Assembly (NCBI GenBank): GCA_013044295.1
Contig: JABEUU010000169.1
Span: forward strand, 1 to 49,491
Direction: 5' to 3'
Length of the DNA stretch: 49,491 nt
DNA from: Candidatus Dormiibacterota bacterium
Lineage (GTDB): Bacteria; Chloroflexota; Dormibacteria; Aeolococcales; Bog-877
The notes beneath the pieces are model-generated. The model did not search any database, was not told the origin of the DNA, and was given only the letters and a program-made list of their open reading frames with translations. Shown here piece after piece: positions 24,822 to 32,451 of this stretch; position 1 is the first letter of the stretch, and every line of letters starts with the position of its first letter. The position numbers and the translations under genes were made by a program.

Positions 24822-27800
24822 GCGTAGTGGACCTGCTCTTGGACGCCCTTACCCCGGCCCAGCGGGCAGTGGTCGAGCAACGCGGGCGTGGACCCGTCAA
24901 GGTGGCAGCGGCGGCTGGCAGCGGCAAGACCAAGACCATGGCCACCCTCTACGCCCTCGGGGTTGCGGAGGGCCTTCACCCAGCGAGGATCCTGGCGGTG
25001 ACCTTCACCGACCGAGCAGCGGTGGAGCTGAGGGAGCGCATCCTCTCGACCATGGTGGACGTCGGGCTGGCACCGCCAGGTGGGCCGGACAGCCCTTTGG
25101 AAGGGGCGTGGATCGGCACCTTCCACCAACTGGCGCGGCGCCTCATCGCCGAGCAGCCGTATTTGGCGGAGGTTCCGAGGGATCTGGCGCTGGTTGATGA
25201 CGTGGAGGCTCGGGGTCTGCTCCAGGAGGCGGCCTGGTCAGTCAGGGAGCAGGTCGCCGCCGGCCAGGGGCCGGGCCGGTGGATTCCTGAAAACCCTGAC
25301 CTGCGGACTCTGCTGGGCCTGATTGACGGCGCCTCGGCCGCGGTGACCCGGCTCCGCTCCACCGACCTTGCCCCATCCACCTGCCGGCTTCTGTCCCAAG
25401 CCGCCTACCACCGGTTCGAAGCTGCCGGTGACCCAGCCCAGGAGATCGCCTGGCATCGCTGTGCCATGGAAGTGACCATCGCGATCTGGGAGGCGCTGGA
25501 GAGCCGACTGGTTTCTCTGCGTGCGCTCGACTTCGACGGGTTGTTGCGCCAGGCGCTGGCCGCCCTGACTGGGTCTCCCGCGCTCACCTCCTGGTGCCAG
25601 ACCAATTTCCAGCTGATCATCGTTGACGAGTATCAGGACACCAGCGCGGTTCAGTCAGCGCTGCTGGAGCGCCTGGCCGGCGCCCGGAAACGAGAGCTGT
25701 TCGTGGTCGGGGATGCCCGACAGTCGATCTTCGCGTTTCGTGACGCCAAGCCCGGGATCATGGCGGAGACTGCCGGCCGGGAGTACTCCCTCTTCCGCAA
25801 CCATCGCTCGGTGGCTCCCATCCTGGCGGCCGCGGACCACGTGATCCGGGCCGACGACCACTTCGCCAGCGACCAACCCATGGAGGTCGGTCGCGGCGAG
25901 GTGGAGGCCCAGCCCGTGCTGCTGGGCCTGGCTGAGTCGGTAGAGGCTGAGGCTGACGGCATCGCACAAGCGCTGTTGCTGTTGCGGCAGAGGGGCATCC
26001 CGGGTCCCCATGGCGGTCAGCAAGCGGTGGAGTTCGGCGACATGGCTGTTCTGGCGTACACCTTCAACCTCCTCGGGCCCCCTCTGGAGGAAGCTTTCCG
26101 GCGCCACCGGATCCCTTTTCAAACCGCCACCGGGGGCCTGCTCATCCGACCTGAAATCAAGGACGCCGTGGCCCTGCTGCGCCTGATCGCCGATGCCGCC
26201 GACGACCAAGCGTGGGTGCGCGTGTTGCAGAGCCCCTGGGTGCGAGTATCCGATCGGGACCTGCTCCAGCTGGTCGGAGACGGCGAGGCCAGGCGGGCGA
26301 CGCTGGGCGAGCGGCTGCGGTCCGCCCTGCCTGGATACCAAGGCGATCCATCGATGCTGAGCCGGGTCGAGCGGCTGGTCGGGGTCGCCGATGAGCTTCG
26401 GTCCTCAGCCCGCATCCGTCCAGCCGCAGAGGTGTTGTCGGCCGCCCTGGACGAGAGTGGGTTGCTCGCCTTCCATGAGGCACGGTCGTTGGCTGGGGAC
26501 CCTGATGGGCAGCGAGCCCTGGCCTCCCTCCGAGACCTCCAGCGAGTCGCCCTGAACGCCCAGGCCGCCGGCGGTTGGCTAGGACTGGACCGCCTGCTCG
26601 AGCGGATCGACTCCATCTCAGATGCCTCGGGGCGCGCGGAGCCCGCGCCCCGAGGATCCCAGCAGCTGGTGACTCTCAGCACCATCCACAGGGCCAAGGG
26701 GTTGGAGTGGCCGGTGGTGGTCCTGGCGGACTGCCGTCCCCACCACGGGAGGGGGGGGCCGCCGGTCCTATGGGACCGCATCGAAGGCGCCGTCGTGATG
26801 AGCCGGATCGGTGCGCACGACACCGCCGCAGGCGTCCGCTGGAAGCGCTCTCCCGCCGCGGCCGTGGCCCGCGAGGAGCATCGCCGCTTGGTCTACGTGG
26901 CCATGACCAGAGCTCGTGACCTGCTGCTGGTCACCACGACCAGGCCCGGTGTCAAGGACCCAGCGCCGACGTTGGAGGGGCTTATTGACCAGCTCTGGCA
27001 CGGATCGGCCTCCAGGAGTGAGTACGCGGAACTGGCCAGTGAGTTGGCTGCTGGGACGCCATGGATCGCGGCTCTGTCAGGCTTCCCTGCCGCGGTGGAC
27101 CTACCCTGGGGAGCCGAACCGGCCCCGCCAACCAACGCGATCAGTGGCTCCGAAGCAGCTGAGGTCAGCCCTGCTTCGATTCCTGTGGAGCGGCGCTGGG
27201 AGGAGCTGAGGACGATGGCCAGGAGGGCCAGGGGAGCTCGCTTCGCCCAGCCCGAGCAGCTGAGCTTCAGCTCGATCAGGACCATGGCCAGCTGCCCGCG
27301 CCAGTTCTGGTTCCAACACCTGGCTAATTTCCTGGTCCCAGGCCGTGACGGCAGTGCCCAGGAAGCTGAGGACGACGATGTTGGCCCCGCGAGTCCCAGC
27401 GCCAGATCGGGAGCGCTCGACCTGGGGAGGGTGGTGCATGCGGTCCTGGAGCAGGCTCACCGCCTGCGGCCGGACCGCGGCCCGCACCAAGACCAGCTGG
27501 TGGCCATGCTGGAGCCGCACCGCTCGGCTCTGGGAGTCGAGTTGTCCGACGCCGCCGAGAGCATGCTGAGGGCCTATGCCGGCTCGCCGATCGCGGCCCT
27601 GCCAACAGTTGCTGTCGAGCTTGCCTTCTCTTGGCGCGGCTGGGCGGGTGATCGCCTTCCACCTCTGGTTGGCGCGATCGATCGGGTGGCCCGGCTCGCC
27701 TCGGGGGAGCTTTTGGTGATCGACTACAAGACCAACTGGGCAATTGAGTCCTCTGAGCTGGGGGACTATCAGCATCAGCTGCGCCTGTATGCGGCCGCGC

Positions 27801-28069
27801 TTGGAGCAGGGTTGTTGGGTGGGTCGAGCCCGACCCAAGCTGTGCTCCTGATGCTTCGCAGCGGTGAGCGGCTGGAGGTCGACTGCGACCGGGCCGCCAT
27901 CGACCGCTCTTTGGCCTGGGCGCGCGGTCTGGCCGAGTCCACCGTGTCAGGAGCCGCCCTGAGCGGGCTCGGCCGCCCCGACCGGCCCTGCCCCGAATGC
28001 GACTTTCGGGAGTTCTGCCCCGAACGCAGACCGGAAGCCGGCGGGGGAGCGATCCCGGCTAAGCGCTGA
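24818..28069 (+). CDS. UvrD-like helicase with C-terminal PD-(D/E)XK nuclease, AdnAB-like subunit 2
   Basis: 1083 residues with a complete SF1A motor: Q-motif ALTPAQRAVVEQRGRGPVKV, Walker A AAAGSGKTKT, VTFTDRAAVELRERIL, GTFHQLARRLI, LIIVDEYQDTSAVQ (Walker B), VVGDARQSIFAFRDA, TLSTIHRAKGLEWPVVV and RRLVYVAMTRARDLLL. The nuclease domain has ELLVIDYKTNW (about 970) and a likely 4Fe-4S site from MASCPRQFWFQHL plus CPECDFREFCPERR. The ATG at 24818 overlaps the TGA of the first helicase by 4 bp, so the subunits are made together. Both partners keep all motor and nuclease motifs, as in mycobacterial AdnAB; AddAB and RecBCD have a single nuclease or an inactive partner. The two lengths also fit AdnA/AdnB. 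The 3' end overlaps the convergent SCP2 gene by 11 bp. Confidence 0.9.
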   Translation: MSVVDLLLDALTPAQRAVVEQRGRGPVKVAAAAGSGKTKTMATLYALGVAEGLHPARILAVTFTDRAAVELRERILSTMVDVGLAPPGGPDSPLEGAWIGTFHQLARRLIAEQPYLAEVPRDLALVDDVEARGLLQEAAWSVREQVAAGQGPGRWIPENPDLRTLLGLIDGASAAVTRLRSTDLAPSTCRLLSQAAYHRFEAAGDPAQEIAWHRCAMEVTIAIWEALESRLVSLRALDFDGLLRQALAALTGSPALTSWCQTNFQLIIVDEYQDTSAVQSALLERLAGARKRELFVVGDARQSIFAFRDAKPGIMAETAGREYSLFRNHRSVAPILAAADHVIRADDHFASDQPMEVGRGEVEAQPVLLGLAESVEAEADGIAQALLLLRQRGIPGPHGGQQAVEFGDMAVLAYTFNLLGPPLEEAFRRHRIPFQTATGGLLIRPEIKDAVALLRLIADAADDQAWVRVLQSPWVRVSDRDLLQLVGDGEARRATLGERLRSALPGYQGDPSMLSRVERLVGVADELRSSARIRPAAEVLSAALDESGLLAFHEARSLAGDPDGQRALASLRDLQRVALNAQAAGGWLGLDRLLERIDSISDASGRAEPAPRGSQQLVTLSTIHRAKGLEWPVVVLADCRPHHGRGGPPVLWDRIEGAVVMSRIGAHDTAAGVRWKRSPAAAVAREEHRRLVYVAMTRARDLLLVTTTRPGVKDPAPTLEGLIDQLWHGSASRSEYAELASELAAGTPWIAALSGFPAAVDLPWGAEPAPPTNAISGSEAAEVSPASIPVERRWEELRTMARRARGARFAQPEQLSFSSIRTMASCPRQFWFQHLANFLVPGRDGSAQEAEDDDVGPASPSARSGALDLGRVVHAVLEQAHRLRPDRGPHQDQLVAMLEPHRSALGVELSDAAESMLRAYAGSPIAALPTVAVELAFSWRGWAGDRLPPLVGAIDRVARLASGELLVIDYKTNWAIESSELGDYQHQLRLYAAALGAGLLGGSSPTQAVLLMLRSGERLEVDCDRAAIDRSLAWARGLAESTVSGAALSGLGRPDRPCPECDFREFCPERRPEAGGGAIPAKR

Positions 28070-28397
28070 TCCGGAAGAGCTGCTGCAACTTCATGGCCAG
28101 GCCCATGTCCCCCTTGATCTTCAGCTTCCCAGTCATGAAGGCCATGGTGCCGTCGAGCCGGCCGGAGAGCAGCTTGACGAAGTTCTCATCGCCCAGGGTG
28201 AGTGTGATGTTGGGGCTGGCAGCATCACCGTCGTGAACCTCGCAGGTCCCGTCCTTGATCTCGACGTACCAGTGCCCGCCGGTGGGGCCGGAGATATCCC
28301 ACTGAAAGATGGCAGTCACGCCCTGGGCCTTCTCCGGCTGGAAGGCGGCCGGGATGCGGTCCATGATCTCCTGGGGGCTCAACTCGCCTTCAGCCAT
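28059..28397 (-). CDS. SCP2 sterol-binding domain protein
   Basis: 112-residue single-domain SCP-2 protein. The fold is recognisable from AIFQWDISGPTGGHWYVEIKDG, PNITLTLGDENFVKLLSGRLDGTMAFMTGKLKIKGDMGLAMKLQQLF. Such proteins bind lipids or acyl-CoAs in the cytoplasm; the bacterial role is poorly defined. The ATG at 28397 is chosen because GGAGGGAGATTG lies just upstream; an extension of seven residues from 28418 would put the ribosome site inside the gene. It follows the epimerase gene by 74 bp on the same strand and overlaps the end of the second helicase gene (tail to tail, 11 bp). Confidence 0.9.
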   Translation of the reverse strand: MAEGELSPQEIMDRIPAAFQPEKAQGVTAIFQWDISGPTGGHWYVEIKDGTCEVHDGDAASPNITLTLGDENFVKLLSGRLDGTMAFMTGKLKIKGDMGLAMKLQQLFRISA

Positions 28398-28471
28398 CAA
28401 TCTCCCTCCTCTGGGCATGATTCGGCCGCCTGGATGGCGGCCACTGGGACTTCCTCAATGGTAGCCGACTT

Positions 28472-29440
28472 TCAGTTTGGCCCCGGATTCTGGGCGCGAG
28501 CCTTACCTTGATCGAGCAGGCTAAAGGGCCAGTGCTTGGGGCGCTTCAGGTAGCCGATGTTGGCGCCGAGGGACTGTGGCTCGAAGCCGAAGTTGGCGAC
28601 CACCGAGTCTGCGGTGGTCACGTTGGGCTTGACCAGCATGTCCAGCTGCTGGGGGGTCACCAGGGGGTTGGGCATGAGCTTGTCCATCAGGATGGCTCCG
28701 GGTCTGATCAGGCGAGGGTCGAGGTGAACCGGCTTGCGCCGAGCGATCCCGAACCACTCCTTGCCGGTCGCCGCAGCGATGGCCAGGGTGATCTGCTCCA
28801 AGGTGAGCTGCTCTGGCCCTCCGATCTCGTAGACATGGCCGGCTCGCTGGGGCTCGATTACTGCCGAGCGCAGGCAACGAGCCACATCGTCAGCCGCGAT
28901 CGGCTGAAAGACCGCGGTGCCGTCCCCGGGGATGACCAGGAAGGGTGCTGGCAGGCTGATCGCCTTGGCCAGCGTGGTGAAGAAACCGTCTCCCGGCCCG
29001 AAGATCACCGAGGAGCGCAGGATCACCCAGTCGAGGCCGCTGTCCCGCACCGACTGTTCGCCCTGCCACTTGCTGAACAGGTATGGGAAGGTGGGGTCGG
29101 GACCGGCCCCGATCGCGGACAGTTGGACTAGCCGCGGCACCCCGGCCTGCTGGGCGGCCTTGACCACATGGGCGGTGCCTTGGCTGTTGACGGAGGCGAA
29201 AGTCTGGACCCCCTTGGCACGGATTATCGCCACCAGGTTGACCACTGCGTCGGCGTCGTGGAAGGCCTCTTCCAGGCCCTCGCCGGTGACCACGTCCCCG
29301 AAGGTGACCGAGAGCCCGGGCTGCTGGGTGACCGGGCGCGCGCCCCGCCCGATCACCCGGATCTCGTGTCCAGACTCCAGTAGCAGGGGCACCAGATGCG
29401 AGCCGACAAAGCCGGAGCCGCCGGTGATCGCTACTCGCAT
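28472..29440 (-). CDS. Atypical SDR / NDUFA9-like NAD-dependent epimerase
   Basis: 322 residues. The N-terminal Rossmann motif is AITGGSGFVGSHLVPLLL (TGGxGFxG), then VVNLVAIIRAKGVQTFASVN and RLVQLSAIGAG; the usual Tyr-x3-Lys is altered to YLFSKWQGEQ (Y and K four apart, retained). The middle region VFQPIAADDVARCLRSAV and VYEIGGPEQLTLEQITLAI is typical of the complex-I NDUFA9-like group. In bacteria these are stand-alone nucleotide-binding proteins, sometimes linked to quinone or lipid metabolism. The ATG at 29440 has AGGAGG 7 nt upstream. It sits between HU and SCP2 on the same strand, likely in one transcript. Substrate unknown. Confidence 0.88.
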   Translation of the reverse strand: MRVAITGGSGFVGSHLVPLLLESGHEIRVIGRGARPVTQQPGLSVTFGDVVTGEGLEEAFHDADAVVNLVAIIRAKGVQTFASVNSQGTAHVVKAAQQAGVPRLVQLSAIGAGPDPTFPYLFSKWQGEQSVRDSGLDWVILRSSVIFGPGDGFFTTLAKAISLPAPFLVIPGDGTAVFQPIAADDVARCLRSAVIEPQRAGHVYEIGGPEQLTLEQITLAIAAATGKEWFGIARRKPVHLDPRLIRPGAILMDKLMPNPLVTPQQLDMLVKPNVTTADSVVANFGFEPQSLGANIGYLKRPKHWPFSLLDQGKARAQNPGPN

Positions 29441-29474
29441 GGTTCGCCTCCTGAGACGGGGTTGCTGGCCGTGG

Positions 29475-29819
29475 TCAGCGCTTGGGGCTGCGACGCTTGG
29501 GGGTCGCCTTGCCTGCCACCGAGCTCTTGAGTGCGCTGGCCGGATAGAAGCGGACCTTCTGAGAAGCGGGCACCCGTACCATCTCTTGAGTCTGGGGGTT
29601 GCGGCGCATTCCCGCTGCCGTCGGGCGGACCTTCCAACGGCCGAAACCGGCGATCGCGACCTCTTCGCCCGCCTCCAGGCGCTGGCCGATCAGGTCGAAG
29701 ATCAGCTTGAGGGTGTCATCGGCCATGGCGAAGTTCGGGAAGACGGGCTCGCCGGTGCCGTCCTCATATTGCACGACCACCTTGCTTTGTAGGGTTTTGG
29801 CCAACTCGCGACGATTCAT
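29475..29819 (-). CDS. HU-family DNA-binding protein with basic tail
   Basis: 114-residue nucleoid protein. The bacterial histone-like fold covers about residues 1-95: MNRRELAKTLQSKVVV, FDLIGQRLEAGEEVAIAGFGRWKV, the DNA-wrapping arm with RRNPQTQEMVRVPASQ, and KVRFYPASALKSSV. The last 13 residues (GKATPKRRSPKR) form a Lys/Arg/Pro tail beyond the usual 90-residue HU, reminiscent of the short tails seen in some actinobacterial HU proteins. The insertion VQYEDGTGEPVFPNFAM in the helical part is longer than in E. coli HU. ATG 29819 has GGGAGG 8 nt upstream. The 238-bp gap to imuA holds the promoters of both genes. Confidence 0.92.
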   Translation of the reverse strand: MNRRELAKTLQSKVVVQYEDGTGEPVFPNFAMADDTLKLIFDLIGQRLEAGEEVAIAGFGRWKVRPTAAGMRRNPQTQEMVRVPASQKVRFYPASALKSSVAGKATPKRRSPKR

Positions 29820-30008
29820 GGACAAGCCTCCCGGTACTGCGGAGGTCAACGTTCCCCGCTTCATGTAAGGGATTTTAGGCAGATGAGGGGCCTGAGCGCA
29901 GCTCCGGAAGGGAACCCGGGGCGGTCCGAGCCGCTCGTTGCCGGCGCCTGGTCGGGTCCGTCGCATCGGGGTGGGTCGGCAGGTTTGGATAGCCAAGGTA
30001 GCATTCAG

Positions 30009-30037
30009 TTGATAATACGAACGCGTGTTTGTATAAT
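30009..30037 (+). promoter_or_regulatory. SOS promoter of imuA: LexA box inside a near-consensus promoter
   Basis: TTGATA (30009-30014), exactly 17 bp, and TATAAT (30032-30037). The spacer carries CGAACGCGTGTTTG (30018-30031), matching the Gram-positive LexA/DinR consensus CGAACRNRYGTTYG at every position, and it ends exactly where the -10 begins. LexA bound here would block RNA polymerase. The promoter drives imuA-imuB-DUF6504-like. LexA itself is not encoded in this window. Confidence 0.88.
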
Positions 30038-30057
30038 CAGGAGGCATCTCGCCCTGC

Positions 30058-30900
30058 TTGGCATTTCGGGTGAGGCTCGTCAGTCGAGGATTGAGTTTGT
30101 CTGTGGGGCGCGATCGGGATGAGGTGCCGGCTGACCCCTCGGGGACACTGCGGCTTGCCCTCCAGGCACTAGATCGCAGGTACGGCAGAAGTGTGCTCCG
30201 CAGTGCCGCTGGGTTCGGGTTGACGGGCATGGAGACGGGGGTGGCCGCTCTTGACGCGCTGATTCCCTGCGGAGGGCTGCCACGGGGTCGGCTGAGCTGG
30301 TTCTCCGGGGTGCCTGGAGAGGGCGCTTTTGAACTCAGCCTGGCACTGCTGGGACGGATCTCAAACACCTCGCCGGTGGTGGTGGTGGATTTTGATCAGC
30401 TGCTGGACCCTGGGAACATCCAGGACTATGGCGGTGATCTGGACAGCTGCTGGGTGGTTCGCCCCCGTCTGGCTGCGACTGGTTGGGCGGCCGCTCGCTC
30501 CCTGATCCGCGCCGGGGCCGAGTGCTGCTTGCTGCTGGCGCGAGAGTGGCGGCAGGTCGACCGGTCGGCTGCAGCCGCATTGCTGGCTGCTGTCGAAGAG
30601 CGCAACTCGGTGGCCATGCTGGGGGGTGGGGTGGCCATCTCCCAGGAGCTCTCGGGTCGGGTTGGGGTCGAGCTTGCATGTCGGCGGCTGGGGTGGGCCA
30701 CTACTCACCGGGACATCTCCGGCATCCATATGCTGGTGCGGGTCGCCCGCAGCCGGCTTGGCCCGCCCGGCCGCAGTTGCCAACTGCGGATCAACTTTCC
30801 CCGTGTATATGCGGTGGCCGGGGTCCTGGCGCCACCTGTGACTGGCGCTGATACCGGGGCGCTGCCGGCTGGCGAAGCGGTGCGGGCGGTGCGGATGTGA
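30058..30900 (+). CDS. imuA: ImuA-like RecA-fold protein of the SOS mutasome
   Basis: 280 residues, a RecA-fold protein that in other bacteria partners ImuB and DnaE2 in damage-induced translesion synthesis. The equivalent of the RecA P-loop region is CGGLPRGRLSWFSGVPGEGAFELS: the GGLPRGR lead-in is kept but the GSGKT lysine is missing, so ATP binding is probably lost or altered. Walker-B-like strands SPVVVVDFDQLLDP and ECCLLLAREWR follow. The assignment rests on the fold, the gene order and the SOS promoter. The start is uncertain: TTG 30058 is the longest, but the predicted transcript start near 30044 leaves a very short leader; TTG 30097 with GAGG upstream is a good alternative. The TGA overlaps imuB by GTGA. 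Confidence 0.8.
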   Translation: MAFRVRLVSRGLSLSVGRDRDEVPADPSGTLRLALQALDRRYGRSVLRSAAGFGLTGMETGVAALDALIPCGGLPRGRLSWFSGVPGEGAFELSLALLGRISNTSPVVVVDFDQLLDPGNIQDYGGDLDSCWVVRPRLAATGWAAARSLIRAGAECCLLLAREWRQVDRSAAAALLAAVEERNSVAMLGGGVAISQELSGRVGVELACRRLGWATTHRDISGIHMLVRVARSRLGPPGRSCQLRINFPRVYAVAGVLAPPVTGADTGALPAGEAVRAVRM

Positions 30901-32129
30901 GCCGTGGAAGAGCGCGTCGGTTGGCCTGCGTCAGATTTCCTCATCTGGCTCTGGTGCTGGCCTGGCGAGCTCATCCCGAGCTTGCCCAGGAGGCGGTGCT
31001 GGTGGGCTCAAGGGATCGCGGAGGGCGGATGGTCGTGCTGGCCGCATCTTCGGCGGCGATTGACGTTCACCCGGGGCAGGATTGGCGTCAGGCTGAGCTC
31101 GCCTGCCCCAAGGCAGTCCAGCTGCAGGCGGATCCGGCCGAGGTGGAGAGGCTGCGCCGGCAGCTGAGGCTGGCCCTGTACAACTGCAGCCCCCTGGTGG
31201 AGTTGACCGACGACACCATGGCTTACCTTGACCTCAGCGACCTGGATGCCCGCTGGGACACTGAGGCCGCCCGCGCCTCTTACCTGGGCCGGGCGGTTCA
31301 GCAAGCGCTGGGGCTGGCCCCGGCCCTGGGAGTTGGTCAGTCGCGTTTCTTGGCCCTGGCCGCCGCCCGGATCGCTGGCCCGGGTAGGGCGCGATTGGTG
31401 CCGCCGGGTGGGGCAGCCGAATTCCTCGCCGATTGGCCAGTGGTGGAGTTGCCGCTTCCAGTAGAGACTGTCGAGCGGCTGCTCAGCTTTGGACTGCGCA
31501 CTTGCGGCGACTGCCTCGCGATCGCCCTACCTGACCTGCAACGCCAGCTGGGCCCGGATGGGCTGCTGGTCCATCGGCTGTGTCGAGGGCTGGATCAGGC
31601 CGCGATCAATCCCTGGCGGAGCCCGCCTCCATGCGGGGTGAGGCGGGTCCTGGCTGGGGTTGTGGAGGACACCGAGTCCCTGCGCTTCGGTGCCTCCGAA
31701 CTGGCCGCTGGGCTGAGCCTGGAACTGGCCCGTCAGGAGCAGGCGGCCACCCGATTGCGGCTGGTACTGCGCGAGGAGGACGCTCAGGACGGGGCCGTGA
31801 TGGCAGGTCAGCCAGGTGTCTTTTGGGAGGAGATCACACCACCGACACCGGTGGCCACCGCCGCGGAACTGCTGCCCCAGATTCTCAGCCTGCTCTCGCG
31901 AGCCCGCTGCCGGGTGCTGGTGATCGAGCTGCACGCGCTTGATCTGGTGGATCCTCCGGCGACGCAGGCGATGCTGTGGCCAGGTGGCCGAGCGCGGCAG
32001 GAGGAGATTGGGCAGGCGGCGGCCCGGCTGCAGGAACGGTTTGGGGAGTCGGTGGTCTGGCGGGTGGCGGTGAAGCCCGGCCATCCCGGCGACATCCCCG
32101 AGGAGCGGTTGGCATGGAGCCCAGCGTGA
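30897..32129 (+). CDS. imuB: ImuB-like catalytically inactive Y-family polymerase
   Basis: 410 residues with Y-family polymerase layout. At motif I the expected metal Asp-x-Asp region reads RLACVRFPHLALVLAW, with no acidic ligands, and the SIDEAYLD motif is changed to LTDDTMAYLDLSDLD. The palm, thumb (LLSFGLRTCGDCLAIALPDL, helix-hairpin-helix-like) and little-finger region remain. Loss of the catalytic acids is the hallmark of ImuB, which acts as a clamp-binding adaptor for ImuA and DnaE2. The GTG at 30897 overlaps the imuA stop. The DUF6504-like gene begins inside its last codons. dnaE2, its expected partner, is 6 kb downstream with its own LexA box. Confidence 0.85.
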   Translation: MSRGRARRLACVRFPHLALVLAWRAHPELAQEAVLVGSRDRGGRMVVLAASSAAIDVHPGQDWRQAELACPKAVQLQADPAEVERLRRQLRLALYNCSPLVELTDDTMAYLDLSDLDARWDTEAARASYLGRAVQQALGLAPALGVGQSRFLALAAARIAGPGRARLVPPGGAAEFLADWPVVELPLPVETVERLLSFGLRTCGDCLAIALPDLQRQLGPDGLLVHRLCRGLDQAAINPWRSPPPCGVRRVLAGVVEDTESLRFGASELAAGLSLELARQEQAATRLRLVLREEDAQDGAVMAGQPGVFWEEITPPTPVATAAELLPQILSLLSRARCRVLVIELHALDLVDPPATQAMLWPGGRARQEEIGQAAARLQERFGESVVWRVAVKPGHPGDIPEERLAWSPA

Positions 32130-32371
32130 GGGCCAAGGTAAGGGTCCTCGCCAACGCGCCGAACCTGCAGCCGGCGGCGGTTGACCTCGGCCCGGGCTGG
32201 GTCAGGGTGGCAGAGGTGGTGGACCGGTGGGTGGTTGAGGTCGGCTGGTGGCGAGTCCCACCCAGCCGGTGGCAGCGGCGCGCCTACTGGAGGGTGCTGC
32301 TGGTCGACGGTAGCTGCCTGGACGTCTACCGGACCGAATCTGGCTGGGAGCTCGCCCGGCAGTGGGGGTGA
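32114..32371 (+). CDS. DUF6504-like small protein coupled to imuB
   Basis: 85 residues; the ATG at 32114 has AGGAG 8 nt upstream (32101-32105) and lies inside the 3' end of imuB (16-bp overlap). Tryptophan-rich: VRVAEVVDRWVVEVGWWRVP, RRAYWRVLLVDGSCLDVYR, then GWELARQWG. The pattern of a hydrophobic strand followed by a WW pair, then FWRV/YWRV and a C-terminal W, recalls the DUF6504 proteins encoded next to Y-family polymerases in actinobacteria. The family call is from memory of that pattern. The overlap and SOS operon make it a likely third mutasome-associated gene. Function unknown. Confidence 0.7.
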   Translation: MEPSVRAKVRVLANAPNLQPAAVDLGPGWVRVAEVVDRWVVEVGWWRVPPSRWQRRAYWRVLLVDGSCLDVYRTESGWELARQWG

Positions 32372-32451
32372 TCGGCGAGCTTGAGTGGCCCTGGGCGGGA
32401 CGATCAAAGCTTCGCCAGGACCTTGGCGAGCGCATCTGCTAGCGTGAGATC

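Noticed and set aside
30039..30044. AGGAGG just after the imuA -10 as the imuA ribosome site
   Set aside because: It starts only 2 nt after the -10, so most of it would be upstream of the expected transcript start, and it is 13 nt from the nearest start codon.
32423..32445. TTGGCG/TAGCGT as a normal ftsH promoter
   Set aside because: The spacer is only 11 bp. The TAGCGT alone has the leaderless spacing, but the match is too weak to list as a promoter.
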